From Marinobacter sp. LQ44 (GTDB lineage: Bacteria; Pseudomonadota; Gammaproteobacteria; Pseudomonadales; Oleiphilaceae), in the NCBI RefSeq assembly GCF_001447155.2, contig NZ_CP014754.1:4340001-4404000 (forward strand): DNA of 64,000 nt, read 5' to 3'. The position numbers and the translations under genes are program-made. Below, piece after piece: positions 7,870 through 16,255 of this stretch. Within the stretch, counting starts at the first letter, position 1. Every line of letters begins with the position of its first letter. The notes under the pieces are model-generated. The model saw only the letters and a list, made by a program, of their open reading frames with translations, searched no databases and was not told where the DNA came from.

Positions 7870-8889
7870 ATGACAACGGCTCAATTGAGATGCCTGACGG
7901 CATTCATGGCAGCGATGGTGATGATGGGGTGCCAATCGTCTGGAACACCCGCAGGGGAGCGGGAGGGCTATTTCTCATGGGTGGATGAGCAGGGGCGTGT
8001 TCAGTACACCCGCATTCCGGACGCAGAAGCCAGGCCGACATCTTCGCAGGCGGAGGGCGCCCGGCGCCCCGCCGAGCGGGAGGAACCAGCGCTTGAGCCG
8101 GATGAAGAATACACCCTCGACAGCTATCCCGATGGCGATGAACTCAACAAAGCCGGCAATCTTCGGCCGGGTCAGCGACAACCCTATTTCACCTGGCGGG
8201 ATGCCGACGGCAATGTGCGTGTCAGCTATTTTACGCCCGACACCCGTAGCGACGTTGAGAAGGGCCTGATTGCCGCCCCAGTGGAACTGAGCCCGGCCAG
8301 CGTTTATCACCCGAGTGAAGGCCGCTATGCCGAACCGGTGGAGGGTTACGATCCCGATGCCTTTGCCATACTGGGCATCGAGCAGGAGCCTGAAAGTGAG
8401 TTTGATGCATTCAGTCGCCAGTGTTGTGACAGCTTGACATCCCGCTCCAGCCAGACCTGGCAGGGCGGGCGTGAGTTTGCTGTCCGGCTTGAAGCGTCGT
8501 CACCGGAGCATGATTTTGACACCGGCCGATCTCCGTTCCAGTTGATCGCCCTGCCAGCGCGGTCCTCTGTAGAGGCCTTTGTCGCCCGAATACGTAGTTA
8601 TCACCACAACGGTCTTGTTATTCCAAGCCTGGCGTTTCTTGACGAGGATTTGCGCCCAATCCGGTTGGTGACCGATCTGGTCATGGATTACTCACCTGAG
8701 ACCTGGCGCAAACGAGGATATCTGGAAGCCTGGGTGCCGGTATTCCCGGGCCAGGGCGAGCGTTGGCTGCTGCTTTATACCCGTGAGCAGGATTTGCAGG
8801 CTCAAACCGTTGTTGAGACCCGACAGGGTCCGAAGGCGATACCGCACGTCCGGTTTGGGGAGTTCGGTATCGCCACCTTCGAAGATTAA
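7870..8889 (+). CDS. MalM-like lipoprotein with DUF4124-like repeats
   Basis: A 339-aa lipoprotein: a lipobox ends at Cys21 (VMMGC). Two short Tyr-Phe-x-Trp-x-Asp motifs, YFSWVDEQGRVQYTRIP (about 33-50) and YFTWRDADGNVRVSYF (about 100-115), resemble the DUF4124 beta-hairpin and appear to be internal repeats. The C-terminal 150 residues (LIALPARSS..., IPSLAFLDEDLRPI, WLLLYTREQDLQ) resemble the C-terminal beta-domain of MalM, the periplasmic protein of the maltose operon. No maltose genes are nearby, so the MalM name denotes fold only. It is the last gene of the C39/FapF/FadL operon, 22 bases after FadL. A periplasmic or outer-membrane accessory to the two barrels is plausible. Confidence 0.6.
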   Translation: MTTAQLRCLTAFMAAMVMMGCQSSGTPAGEREGYFSWVDEQGRVQYTRIPDAEARPTSSQAEGARRPAEREEPALEPDEEYTLDSYPDGDELNKAGNLRPGQRQPYFTWRDADGNVRVSYFTPDTRSDVEKGLIAAPVELSPASVYHPSEGRYAEPVEGYDPDAFAILGIEQEPESEFDAFSRQCCDSLTSRSSQTWQGGREFAVRLEASSPEHDFDTGRSPFQLIALPARSSVEAFVARIRSYHHNGLVIPSLAFLDEDLRPIRLVTDLVMDYSPETWRKRGYLEAWVPVFPGQGERWLLLYTREQDLQAQTVVETRQGPKAIPHVRFGEFGIATFED

Positions 8890-8893
8890 CCGC

Positions 8894-9922
8894 TCAGTCT
8901 TCGGGTTTCGACCGGTCCAGCCATTGTTGTGACAACCAATAGAAGCTGCCCTGGCCGGCGGGGTGGGTGCAGTTGTAGCGGAAGCGCCGGCTTTGCCCGG
9001 CTTTGGGAGCCTGAACCCGGACGACGCCGTCAACCACGTCGAAGTCGATCCGGCCCTGGCCGGTGGCAAAGCAGGTGAGCCGGTTGGCATCCAGTTTGTC
9101 GCCCAGTGGGAAGGTCAGTAGGGGCGGGTTTTTATCCAGAATACCGTCTGGCAGGTCTTTGGCGGGGGCGGGGAAGCCTTTGCTCAATAGCTTGTCTTTC
9201 AGGCTACCAAGCTGGCCGTATGGGTTGGCCATGGGGAACCTGGGCAGGCGTGTCTCGTGTGACCAACGGCCAATGGCACCGGATTGCTGCCCGTAGCCGT
9301 ACCAGCCTCGCTCCGCTAGTTTGGCTTCCAGGGCTTCGTCATACTCGCCGTAAGGATAGGCAAACATCGGCTCTTCAACGTTCAGTCTTTCCTTGAGAAC
9401 CTTCTGGGCAACATCCAGGCTGCGGGTTACCCGTTCTATCCACACGGCTTCGGGTTCATCGATCTTGCGTGCCAGGTGCCCATGGTCTGTGCTGTGGTTG
9501 GCAATGGTTACGCTTTCATGGCTACCCAGTTCCCTGAGTTCGTCCCACGTCATGTAGCCCCTTGAGCCGATGGCATCAGTATTCACGAAAATCGTATAGG
9601 GCATATCGAAACGTTCGAGAAGGGGAGCCGCTGCGCTATAGACGGATTCATAGGCATCGTCAAACGTGATGGCAATCTGCTGGCGGCTATCCAGATCGCC
9701 GGCCAATGCCTGCCGGGTACCTTCCAGAAGCGGCACCACCTCCAGTTCCAGGTCTGCGATCATCTGCAGCTGGGCTTCAAACAGTGACCGGGAGGTACTG
9801 GTTGATGCCGGCGTACTGTCGTCCACGTGATGGTATTGCAGAACCACCAGATCCGCTTTTGCGCTGGCGCCCGCCATGGAGAGGGCGGTGATCATCATAA
9901 GGAACGTAAACCATTTGATCAT
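8894..9922 (-). CDS. Secreted polysaccharide deacetylase (NodB/PgaB-like)
   Basis: A 342-aa protein with a signal peptide (about residues 1-23) and a NodB-homology domain. Visible motifs are an N-terminal YHHVDD, the metal-binding and catalytic ITFDDAY (about residue 85) and the metal-binding His-x-x-x-His in NHSTDHGHL. A YHHV start followed by FEAQL resembles the N-terminal domain of PgaB, which de-N-acetylates poly-N-acetylglucosamine. No pga synthase genes are in the window, so the substrate is open. The C-terminal 100 residues form a separate, Gly-rich beta region with two Cys. It runs downstream of the DnaJ-related gene (34-base gap) and converges on the MalM-like gene with 4 bases between stops. 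Confidence 0.82.
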   Translation of the reverse strand: MIKWFTFLMMITALSMAGASAKADLVVLQYHHVDDSTPASTSTSRSLFEAQLQMIADLELEVVPLLEGTRQALAGDLDSRQQIAITFDDAYESVYSAAAPLLERFDMPYTIFVNTDAIGSRGYMTWDELRELGSHESVTIANHSTDHGHLARKIDEPEAVWIERVTRSLDVAQKVLKERLNVEEPMFAYPYGEYDEALEAKLAERGWYGYGQQSGAIGRWSHETRLPRFPMANPYGQLGSLKDKLLSKGFPAPAKDLPDGILDKNPPLLTFPLGDKLDANRLTCFATGQGRIDFDVVDGVVRVQAPKAGQSRRFRYNCTHPAGQGSFYWLSQQWLDRSKPED

Positions 9923-9956
9923 GATCGTCGTCTGTCCTGAATATCGGTTAAATGGA

Positions 9957-10622
9957 TTATGCGTAGTGTGCTTTCAAGACCGAAAAGGCCTCATTAAGTT
10001 TCTGGACTGCTTCGGTATTGCCGCCCCGGTCGGGGTGAGCCTGCATCACCAGCTTGCGAAACCGCTGTTTGATCGGGGAGAAGTGTTCAGGCAGTTCGGT
10101 AAAACCGAGTGTTCCGGCGGCCTCTGATACCGCCGGCAGGTCTGGCCGTGTGCGGCACTGCCCACGCCAGAAGTTATCCATCATCTGGTGGATGGTTGCT
10201 TCGGGCATATGATACTGGGACAGATCCAGATAGAACGCCCTGAGTTTGTCTTCTTCCCCCGGCAATCCATCACCAGCAACGGTTTGCTGTTGGGTAATGG
10301 TCAGGCGCAACGGTGAAATCAGCAGCGACTCCCCACCGGGAGCCAGTTGGTCCCGCAGTCGGTAGAGTACGTGAAAGAGCAGAAAATGCACCGGGTAGAG
10401 CTGATCCGGTTCGTGGTAATTGACGCTGCCAATCAGCGCCCAGGGTTCTGCCTGAAGCGCCTTGATCAGCTCCAGCTCACTTAATCCGCCTGGCCCCACC
10501 TGGCGTAGCTCATGCTCGACCGCCACCAGCAAGTGCTCAGTGTGTTGCTCCAGCCATCGCAGTTCTGAGCTGGCGACAGTGGTATCCGGTTCTGTTGCGG
10601 TCACGTCTGGGGAAGTCATCAT
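9957..10622 (-). CDS. DnaJ-related protein with C-terminal J domain
   Basis: A 221-aa protein. The first 130 residues form the DNAJ-related domain seen in a small gammaproteobacterial family. The last 60 residues are a J domain with the essential HPD motif in MQAHPDRGGN, which would stimulate an Hsp70 (DnaK-type) ATPase. There is no Gly/Phe region or zinc domain, so it is a specialised class-C cochaperone. The C-terminal placement of the J domain and the absence of a membrane anchor separate it from DjlA. It lies 18 bases after the TetR gene on the same strand, so the two are probably co-transcribed. Confidence 0.8.
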   Translation of the reverse strand: MMTSPDVTATEPDTTVASSELRWLEQHTEHLLVAVEHELRQVGPGGLSELELIKALQAEPWALIGSVNYHEPDQLYPVHFLLFHVLYRLRDQLAPGGESLLISPLRLTITQQQTVAGDGLPGEEDKLRAFYLDLSQYHMPEATIHQMMDNFWRGQCRTRPDLPAVSEAAGTLGFTELPEHFSPIKQRFRKLVMQAHPDRGGNTEAVQKLNEAFSVLKAHYA

Positions 10623-10640
10623 GACTCCATGGTATGCGAC

Positions 10641-11294
10641 TCAGCCCTGGCTTGAAAGCTCGGCCATGGCGGGTAGCCCGCCCAGGAACAGCTCGGTGGA
10701 GAAACGGGCCGCCTTCTCGGCCTCCTGCTGAGCAAGCTCCGGCTCTTGATGTGCGCGCCTGGCCACCACTGTACTGATGTCATAGGCAACACCGAAGAAA
10801 GCTGCGCACAGGTACTCCGGGTCGAGATCCGGCAGCAGGCCCCTGGTGATGGCGTCACGCACGTCTTCTTCCAGTGATAACATGGCCAGGCCAAGAATGT
10901 CTGAGCCGAAAAGATCCCGCAAGGCGCGTTGGTTCTGGTGTGCCAGTTCATAGATCGCCGGGTCTCTGGCGGTGGCGGAATAGAGTGCCAGGTAGGCGTA
11001 GTAGATAAAGTCGCGGGTTGAGCTGGCGGACCGGCGGTAGCGGCTCATATCTTCATTAAGGTGACTCAGGAAATCCGTCAGAAGTGCGGCAAAGATGTCC
11101 TGTTTGCTGGAGAAGTAATTGTAGAAGGTACCCGCCGCCAGGCCGGTTCTGCGGACCATGTCACGGATGGTGGAGTTATCGTAGCCATTTTCGCGAAAGC
11201 ATTCCCTGGCCGCGACCAGTATGGCATTGCGGTTGCGGATCCGGTTCATTGCCCGTTTTCCGCCAACGTCGTCGCTCAATTTCAACATATCCAT
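10641..11294 (-). CDS. TetR/AcrR-family transcriptional regulator
   Basis: A 217-aa regulator with a TetR helix-turn-helix near residues 17-63 (AILVAARECFRENGYDNSTIRDMVRRTGLAAGTFYNYF, in parts) followed by a helical ligand/dimer domain. The Thr-Phe-Tyr-Asn-Tyr-Phe recognition helix is typical. The ATG at 11294 with AGGA seven bases upstream is preferred to longer in-frame starts that would run back into ttcA. It is divergent from ttcA and upstream of the DnaJ-related gene. Its ligand and targets are unknown; autoregulation through the shared 73-base gap is possible. Confidence 0.88.
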   Translation of the reverse strand: MDMLKLSDDVGGKRAMNRIRNRNAILVAARECFRENGYDNSTIRDMVRRTGLAAGTFYNYFSSKQDIFAALLTDFLSHLNEDMSRYRRSASSTRDFIYYAYLALYSATARDPAIYELAHQNQRALRDLFGSDILGLAMLSLEEDVRDAITRGLLPDLDPEYLCAAFFGVAYDISTVVARRAHQEPELAQQEAEKAARFSTELFLGGLPAMAELSSQG

Positions 11295-11327
11295 GTTGCT
11301 ATCCTGTCCCTGATACTTTGTGACGCG

Positions 11328-11333
11328 TATAAT
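11328..11333 (+). promoter_or_regulatory. Candidate -10 element for ttcA
   Basis: A perfect TATAAT lies 34 bases before the ttcA start, in the gap shared with the divergent TetR gene. No convincing -35 hexamer is found 16-18 bases upstream, so the promoter call is tentative and could depend on an activator. Confidence 0.35.
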
Positions 11334-11367
11334 TGCCCGCTCACTTATCCTGTGAACGTGCGAGAGT

Positions 11368-12276
11368 ATGTCCCAAGCAATGACCGCCAATCCCGAACTG
11401 ACCGCTGTTTCTGAGCAGGATCGTCGCCAGAAACTGGAACTGAACAAACTGCAGAAACGCCTGCGCCGGGAAGTCGGGCAGGCCATTGCCGATTTTTCGA
11501 TGATCGAAGCCGGCGACAAGGTCATGTGCTGCCTGTCAGGTGGCAAGGATTCCTACGCCATGCTGGATATCCTGCTGAACCTTCAGAAAAGCGCGCCGGT
11601 CGACTTCGAACTGATTGCTGTGAACCTTGACCAGAAACAACCGGGTTTTCCCGAGCATGTGCTCCCGGAATACCTGAAGTCGCTTGGTATCGAGTATCAC
11701 ATCATCGAAAAAGATACCTACAGTATTGTTAAGGAAAAAGTTCCTGAAGGGAAGACCACTTGCGGACTGTGTTCACGCTTGCGCCGGGGAATTCTCTATA
11801 ATTTTGCGGAAGAGCACGGTGTCACCAAGATTGCGTTGGGCCATCACCGGGACGATATGCTCGAAACCCTGTTCCTGAACATGTTTTACGGGGGCAAACT
11901 CAAGTCCATGCCGCCGGTCTTGCACAGTGATGACGGCCGCAATACCGTGATTCGTCCGCTGGCCTATGCCCGCGAGAAAGACATTGCCCGATACGCCTCA
12001 CTGCGAGAATACCCCATTATTCCGTGTAACCTGTGCGGCTCCCAGGAGAACCTTCAGCGCCAGGTGATCAAGGACATGTTCCAGACCTGGGACAAGCAGC
12101 ATCCGGGCCGCCTGGAAACCATGTTTCGGGCTTTGTGCAATGTGGAGCCTTCACACCTGGCTGATCCGAATCTATACGATTTCAAGGAAGGCAAACGGTT
12201 GGGGGGCAAGCGCCAGGCGGTGCAGCCAGCCAGCCCTGAGCCGGACTACGGCCGCCTGGATGTGCTGAATCTCTGA
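11368..12276 (+). CDS. ttcA: tRNA 2-thiocytidine biosynthesis protein TtcA
   Basis: A 302-aa cytoplasmic enzyme that adds sulfur to cytidine 32 of certain tRNAs. The PP-loop ATP-binding motif SGGKDS is at residues 57-62. The Cys residues that hold the Fe-S cluster are seen in [11 protein letters not shown] (about 130-140) and PCNLCGSQ (about 222). The [12 protein letters not shown] segment is typical of TtcA. An in-frame ATG at 11380 is an alternative start; neither has a strong Shine-Dalgarno. It is transcribed alone, divergent from the TetR gene and convergent with the TauE/SafE gene 8 bases away. Confidence 0.96.
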   Translation: MSQAMTANPELTAVSEQDRRQKLELNKLQKRLRREVGQAIADFSMIEAGDKVMCCLSGGKDSYAMLDILLNLQKSAPVDFELIAVNLDQKQPGFPEHVLPEYLKSLGIEYHIIEKDTYSIVKEKVPEGKTTCGLCSRLRRGILYNFAEEHGVTKIALGHHRDDMLETLFLNMFYGGKLKSMPPVLHSDDGRNTVIRPLAYAREKDIARYASLREYPIIPCNLCGSQENLQRQVIKDMFQTWDKQHPGRLETMFRALCNVEPSHLADPNLYDFKEGKRLGGKRQAVQPASPEPDYGRLDVLNL

Positions 12277-12284
12277 GGGTCGGC

Positions 12285-12971
12285 TCAGTGCATCAAGGCC
12301 TGGAACGGAAGCGTCCATAATCCGAACAGGATGAGCAGCGCTCCACTGATTCTGCGGAACCCCCGGTTGCCCTGAAGGTTGCGAATCCAGTTGGCGGCGT
12401 AACCGGTGGCCAGCATAGATGGCAGGGTGCCAAGACCGAAGAACAGCATGGTCAGAGCGGCAGCGCCAATCGTGGGTTGCAGGGCTGCCCAGCCCAGGGT
12501 GCTATAAACAAGACCACAGGGTAACCAGCCCCAAAGCGCACCCAGGGCCAAGGCCTGGCCGGGATTGTTGACGGGAATAAAGCGGCGGGTCAGCGGGGCC
12601 AAGCGTTTCCACACCGGGGCCCCTACTTTCTCAACAAAGCGGATTCCCTGCCACCACTGGCCCATCGACAGCCCCATAAAGATCAGTAGCAGCCCTGCCA
12701 GGGTCATCAACAACAGGGCTGCCCAGCGCCACTGGCCCGCGGCGCTGGTACTGAAAATGGCAATCAAGGCGGCAATCAGCGCGTAGCTTCCAACCCGGCC
12801 CAGATTGAAGGCCAGCAACATCATGGTCTGGCGCAGCCTGAACCCTTTGCCCACCGGCAGGGTCATCGACAGCGAGGCACTGATCCCACCGCACATCCCC
12901 AGACAATGGGTGCTCCCCAGCAGCCCGATCAGAAACGCACTGGAGTAACTTAGGTAGAGTTCAGGATGCAT
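12285..12971 (-). CDS. Sulfite exporter TauE/SafE-family (UreH-like) membrane protein at the end of the cco locus
   Basis: A 228-aa inner-membrane protein with about six hydrophobic segments. It starts with the GSTHCLGMCGGI motif characteristic of the UreH-type TauE/SafE relatives commonly found after ccoS. The His-Cys...Cys-Gly-Gly set suggests a metal-handling role, possibly copper or nickel, rather than sulfite export. Its ATG directly follows the ccoS stop (0-base gap), so it is translated from the ccoGHIS transcript. The link with cbb3 oxidase assembly is inferred from position. Confidence 0.82.
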   Translation of the reverse strand: MHPELYLSYSSAFLIGLLGSTHCLGMCGGISASLSMTLPVGKGFRLRQTMMLLAFNLGRVGSYALIAALIAIFSTSAAGQWRWAALLLMTLAGLLLIFMGLSMGQWWQGIRFVEKVGAPVWKRLAPLTRRFIPVNNPGQALALGALWGWLPCGLVYSTLGWAALQPTIGAAALTMLFFGLGTLPSMLATGYAANWIRNLQGNRGFRRISGALLILFGLWTLPFQALMH

Positions 12972-13211
12972 TCAGGCTTTGTCTTCCGGGTCGCTCTGTT
13001 TCGAAGAAGGCTCGGGGTCGTTTTCGTCTGGGCGGACTTTATCCTGACGAGCTTCGTCAGGAATCATGTCTTTGTCGTCGTCATAGAGAATCCGGTGCGC
13101 AGGGCCTTCCAGATCATCGTATTGGCCGTTCTTCACCGCCCAGGAAAACAGCACGACCCCCAGTGCCACCAGAACCAGCATCAGGGGGACCAGGAACATG
13201 ACTATCTGCAC
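12972..13211 (-). CDS. ccoS: cbb3-type cytochrome oxidase assembly protein CcoS
   Basis: A 79-aa protein with one N-terminal membrane segment (about residues 4-25), the conserved FxWAVKNGQYDDLEGPAHRIL region just after it, and an acidic tail. CcoS is needed for cofactor insertion into the cbb3 oxidase. It is shortly downstream of ccoI and contiguous with the TauE/SafE gene. The tail (DENDPEPSSKQSDPEDKA) is longer than in many CcoS proteins. Confidence 0.92.
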   Translation of the reverse strand: MQIVMFLVPLMLVLVALGVVLFSWAVKNGQYDDLEGPAHRILYDDDKDMIPDEARQDKVRPDENDPEPSSKQSDPEDKA

Positions 13212-13247
13212 GATGCGCTCCTAAACGATAAGTAGATGATTACGGTA

Positions 13248-15695
13248 TCAAGCCGTAGCATGAGAGCCAACTGTATCAGGTTCCTGGCCGGACCTCTTTG
13301 AGGATGTGCCAAGCCGCAAGGCATTAAGCACGACCAAAAGAGAGCTGGCCGACATACCGATGGCCGCCATCCATGGGGTGACCAGGCCTGCTGCTGCGAG
13401 GGGCAGGGCGGCGACGTTGTAGGCAAGCGCCCAGAGCATGTTCTGCCGAATGATCCTGCGGGTCTGCTGGCTTGCCTTGATGGCCTGGAGCAGTTGCATC
13501 AGCTGACCATTCATCAGCACCGCATCGGCTTTTAGCTGGGTCAGGTCGGCGGCGGTGCCCATGGCGACCGAGATACCCGCACCGGCCATGGAGGGGAGGT
13601 CGTTCAGGCCATCGCCCACCATCATTACCTTGTGACCTTCATCGCGAAGCTGATCGAGCACCGCCAACTTCTGTTCCGGTGAGGCTTCGCCAATCGCCGT
13701 TTTTATACCCAGTGTCTCAGCAACCTGCTGGACATGGGCCGATCGATCACCACTGAGGAGCAGGGACCGTATTCCGGCTTGATTGAGTGCCTTGATGGCT
13801 TGCCCGGCATCTTCGCGGATTTGATCATCCAGTTGGAAGCTGGCAAGCCATTGATCGGCGGTAGCGAGCCAGATTTCCATGCCAGAAGCAATGTCCGCAT
13901 GGGGGGGCGGAGCGGAAGTGTGTTGCTCAACGAACGCCTTGTGACCGATAAACACGGGCTTGCCATTAAAAGTACCAGACAAACCTCCGCCCAGATGGTT
14001 GTTCACATTCTCCACGGCCACCGATGCACATTCGTGAAAAACTCTGGCGATCGGATGTTCGGAGTGTTTTTCCAGGCCGGCTGCCAGTTTCTGACAGCTG
14101 GCTTGGTCCATGTCACCGAAGGTCTGGCTACCAGTCAGGGTCAGCTCGCCACGAGTCAAGGTGCCGGTTTTATCGAACACCACGGTGTCGATGCTGTACA
14201 GGGATTCCAGTGTGTGGCCTTTGGTCGGCAGGAAGCCGAGTTTTCGCAAACGCATGGTGGCTGAGGTGAGTGCCGTTGGTGTTGCGAGAGAGAGGGCGCA
14301 GGGGCAGGTAACCACCAGCACGGACAAGGCGATGTCGAAGGCGTTGCCGGCGCCGGCGAGAACCCAGCCGCCCCAGACAAGGGGCGTCAGTATCAGTACC
14401 TGGCGAATAAACTTGCCAGCGATGCGATCTGCCAGGCGCGCCACCGGAGGCTTCTCCGACTGAACCCGGTCCAGTATCCGCAGGATTCCGGAAAGCCGGG
14501 TTTCCGCACCGGCTTTGACCACCCGGATATCCAGCGGATTCTCGCCGTTGATGCTACCGGCATGAACGGTATCGCCGGGCCCCCGGGATTCAGGCAGGTA
14601 TTCGCCGGTCAGGGCGGCTTCGTTGAGGGTAGATTCACCAGACACAATCTCTCCGTCCACCGGCAGTGTCTCGCCCGGGCGTACACGGATAATATCACCA
14701 GCTTTGACTTCGTGGGCCGGCACCAGATCTGTCTCGCCATCCCGTACCATGGCGGCGACGGTTGGCTGAAATCCCGCCAGGGCACCGCCTGTCAGGCCCG
14801 CGCGGTAGCGGGCCTGGACTTCCACGTAGCGCCCCAGCAGAAGGAAAAAGGTAAACATGCATACGGATTCGAAATACACCTCTTCGCCACCGAACACAGT
14901 GACCCAGGCACTGGCCACATAGGCGAGGCCGATAGCAATGGCCACGGGCACATCCATGGTCAGATGGCGGGTGGTCAGGTCGCGCCAGGCGTTCTCGAAA
15001 AACGGTCGCGCACTGTACAGCAACACTGGCGTTGCCACGATCAGGCTGAACCACCGAAAGAAGCTGACGTATTCCGGAGATAACTCACTGATCAGCTCAA
15101 AATAGAGCGGGAACGCCAGCATCATGGTCTGGAACGAACCGGCGCCGGCAACTAACAGCCGGATGAGCATGGTGCGGTGCTCGGCTTTCAGGGTCTGCTC
15201 GGCTTCGTCGGCCTGGTAGGGGCGAGCGGTATAGCCAAGCTGGTGGATGGCAATCAGCAGATCGCTGAGGCGAGTGTGATCCTGTGCCCACACCAGGCGC
15301 GCTCTCTGGGTACTGTGATTAATCGAGAAAGCCTGAACGCCGGGGTGTTGTTTGAGGTGGTTCTCCAGCAACCAGATACAGGCCGCGCAGGTGATGCCGC
15401 TGATCAGCAGGTTCGCTTCCTGCCCGCCTTTTACCGGGACAACGAAGGATTTCTGGACCAGCGGATGGTCCAGCTCCTTCAGGCGATCGGTTTCTGAACG
15501 GGTCAGCTCCCGCGGGGTGACGGCGGGTTCTGTTCGAAACTGATAGAAGCCTGTGAGCCCTTCGTTATGAATGGTTTCGCACACAGCCTTGCAACCCTGG
15601 CAACAGAAGGGTCGGGTTTCGCCGTCAAGTTCCAGGGTTATCGGCGGGTGGCCGTCCGCTGGCTCACCGCAATGGAAGCACTTCAGGGCACTCAC
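13248..15695 (-). CDS. ccoI: Copper-translocating P1B-type ATPase CcoI (FixI)
   Basis: An 815-aa inner-membrane ATPase that supplies copper to cbb3 oxidase. It has an N-terminal Cys-rich segment (CFHC, CCQGC), a heavy-metal-associated domain with GITCAACIW (about residue 100), eight membrane helices with the CPC ion motif (VVTCPCALSLATP), the phosphorylated Asp in DKTGTLT and the GDGLNDLPSM hinge. The N-terminal Cys cluster before the HMA domain is characteristic of FixI/CcoI rather than CopA. It overlaps ccoH by 4 bases, implying translational coupling. Confidence 0.95.
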   Translation of the reverse strand: MSALKCFHCGEPADGHPPITLELDGETRPFCCQGCKAVCETIHNEGLTGFYQFRTEPAVTPRELTRSETDRLKELDHPLVQKSFVVPVKGGQEANLLISGITCAACIWLLENHLKQHPGVQAFSINHSTQRARLVWAQDHTRLSDLLIAIHQLGYTARPYQADEAEQTLKAEHRTMLIRLLVAGAGSFQTMMLAFPLYFELISELSPEYVSFFRWFSLIVATPVLLYSARPFFENAWRDLTTRHLTMDVPVAIAIGLAYVASAWVTVFGGEEVYFESVCMFTFFLLLGRYVEVQARYRAGLTGGALAGFQPTVAAMVRDGETDLVPAHEVKAGDIIRVRPGETLPVDGEIVSGESTLNEAALTGEYLPESRGPGDTVHAGSINGENPLDIRVVKAGAETRLSGILRILDRVQSEKPPVARLADRIAGKFIRQVLILTPLVWGGWVLAGAGNAFDIALSVLVVTCPCALSLATPTALTSATMRLRKLGFLPTKGHTLESLYSIDTVVFDKTGTLTRGELTLTGSQTFGDMDQASCQKLAAGLEKHSEHPIARVFHECASVAVENVNNHLGGGLSGTFNGKPVFIGHKAFVEQHTSAPPPHADIASGMEIWLATADQWLASFQLDDQIREDAGQAIKALNQAGIRSLLLSGDRSAHVQQVAETLGIKTAIGEASPEQKLAVLDQLRDEGHKVMMVGDGLNDLPSMAGAGISVAMGTAADLTQLKADAVLMNGQLMQLLQAIKASQQTRRIIRQNMLWALAYNVAALPLAAAGLVTPWMAAIGMSASSLLVVLNALRLGTSSKRSGQEPDTVGSHATA

Positions 15696-16207
15696 CCCTG
15701 GGTAGGACTGGTCGCTTTCAGGGCGATTTTGTCGGACGCTGGCAGCCAGAATTCGCCTTTTACACGCCAGTCGTTGTCTGGGCCCTGCAGGTCGTAGTAC
15801 CAGCGGCCGTCCATATCTTCGATCAAGTTACCGGTGTACTCTCCGGCGGCCATTCGACGAAACTGGATGGTGCGATCTCGCTCCGACATGGTCGGGTGGT
15901 AAAGGTTGAGAACCAGATACGGGTAGTCTGCTGCGCCTTCTTTGGTTTCCAGCGTCAGGCGTGCAGAGCGTTCGTCAACGGTCAGTCCGCCTTTCAGACC
16001 CAGATCCAGGGCTTTCTGGTCCCGTGCGATGGCCATATTGATGCCGCGCCCTTCACGGGAGTAGTCATCTGTCACCATGGAAGGAGAAAGAATGCTACCC
16101 ACCGTCAGTATGGTGATACCGGAAATAATTGCAGCGATCGGAAATATCGTCAAAAACCAGAACCAGGGTTGGCGATACCAGGGTGCCACGGGGGTGTTGT
16201 CAGTCAT
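15692..16207 (-). CDS. ccoH: cbb3 oxidase assembly protein CcoH (FixH)
   Basis: A 171-aa protein with a single membrane anchor (about residues 12-35) and a periplasmic beta-rich domain of the FixH type (NLYHPTMSERDRTIQF, GRWYYDLQGPDNDWRVKGEFWL). CcoH is required for assembly or stability of cbb3 oxidase and interacts with CcoN/CcoP. It lies 48 bases after ccoG and overlaps ccoI by 4 bases. Confidence 0.92.
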   Translation of the reverse strand: MTDNTPVAPWYRQPWFWFLTIFPIAAIISGITILTVGSILSPSMVTDDYSREGRGINMAIARDQKALDLGLKGGLTVDERSARLTLETKEGAADYPYLVLNLYHPTMSERDRTIQFRRMAAGEYTGNLIEDMDGRWYYDLQGPDNDWRVKGEFWLPASDKIALKATSPTQG

Positions 16208-16255
16208 TACGCTATCAACTCTTGTCAGTGTATCGGGTCTGCGGCTTGCGATATT

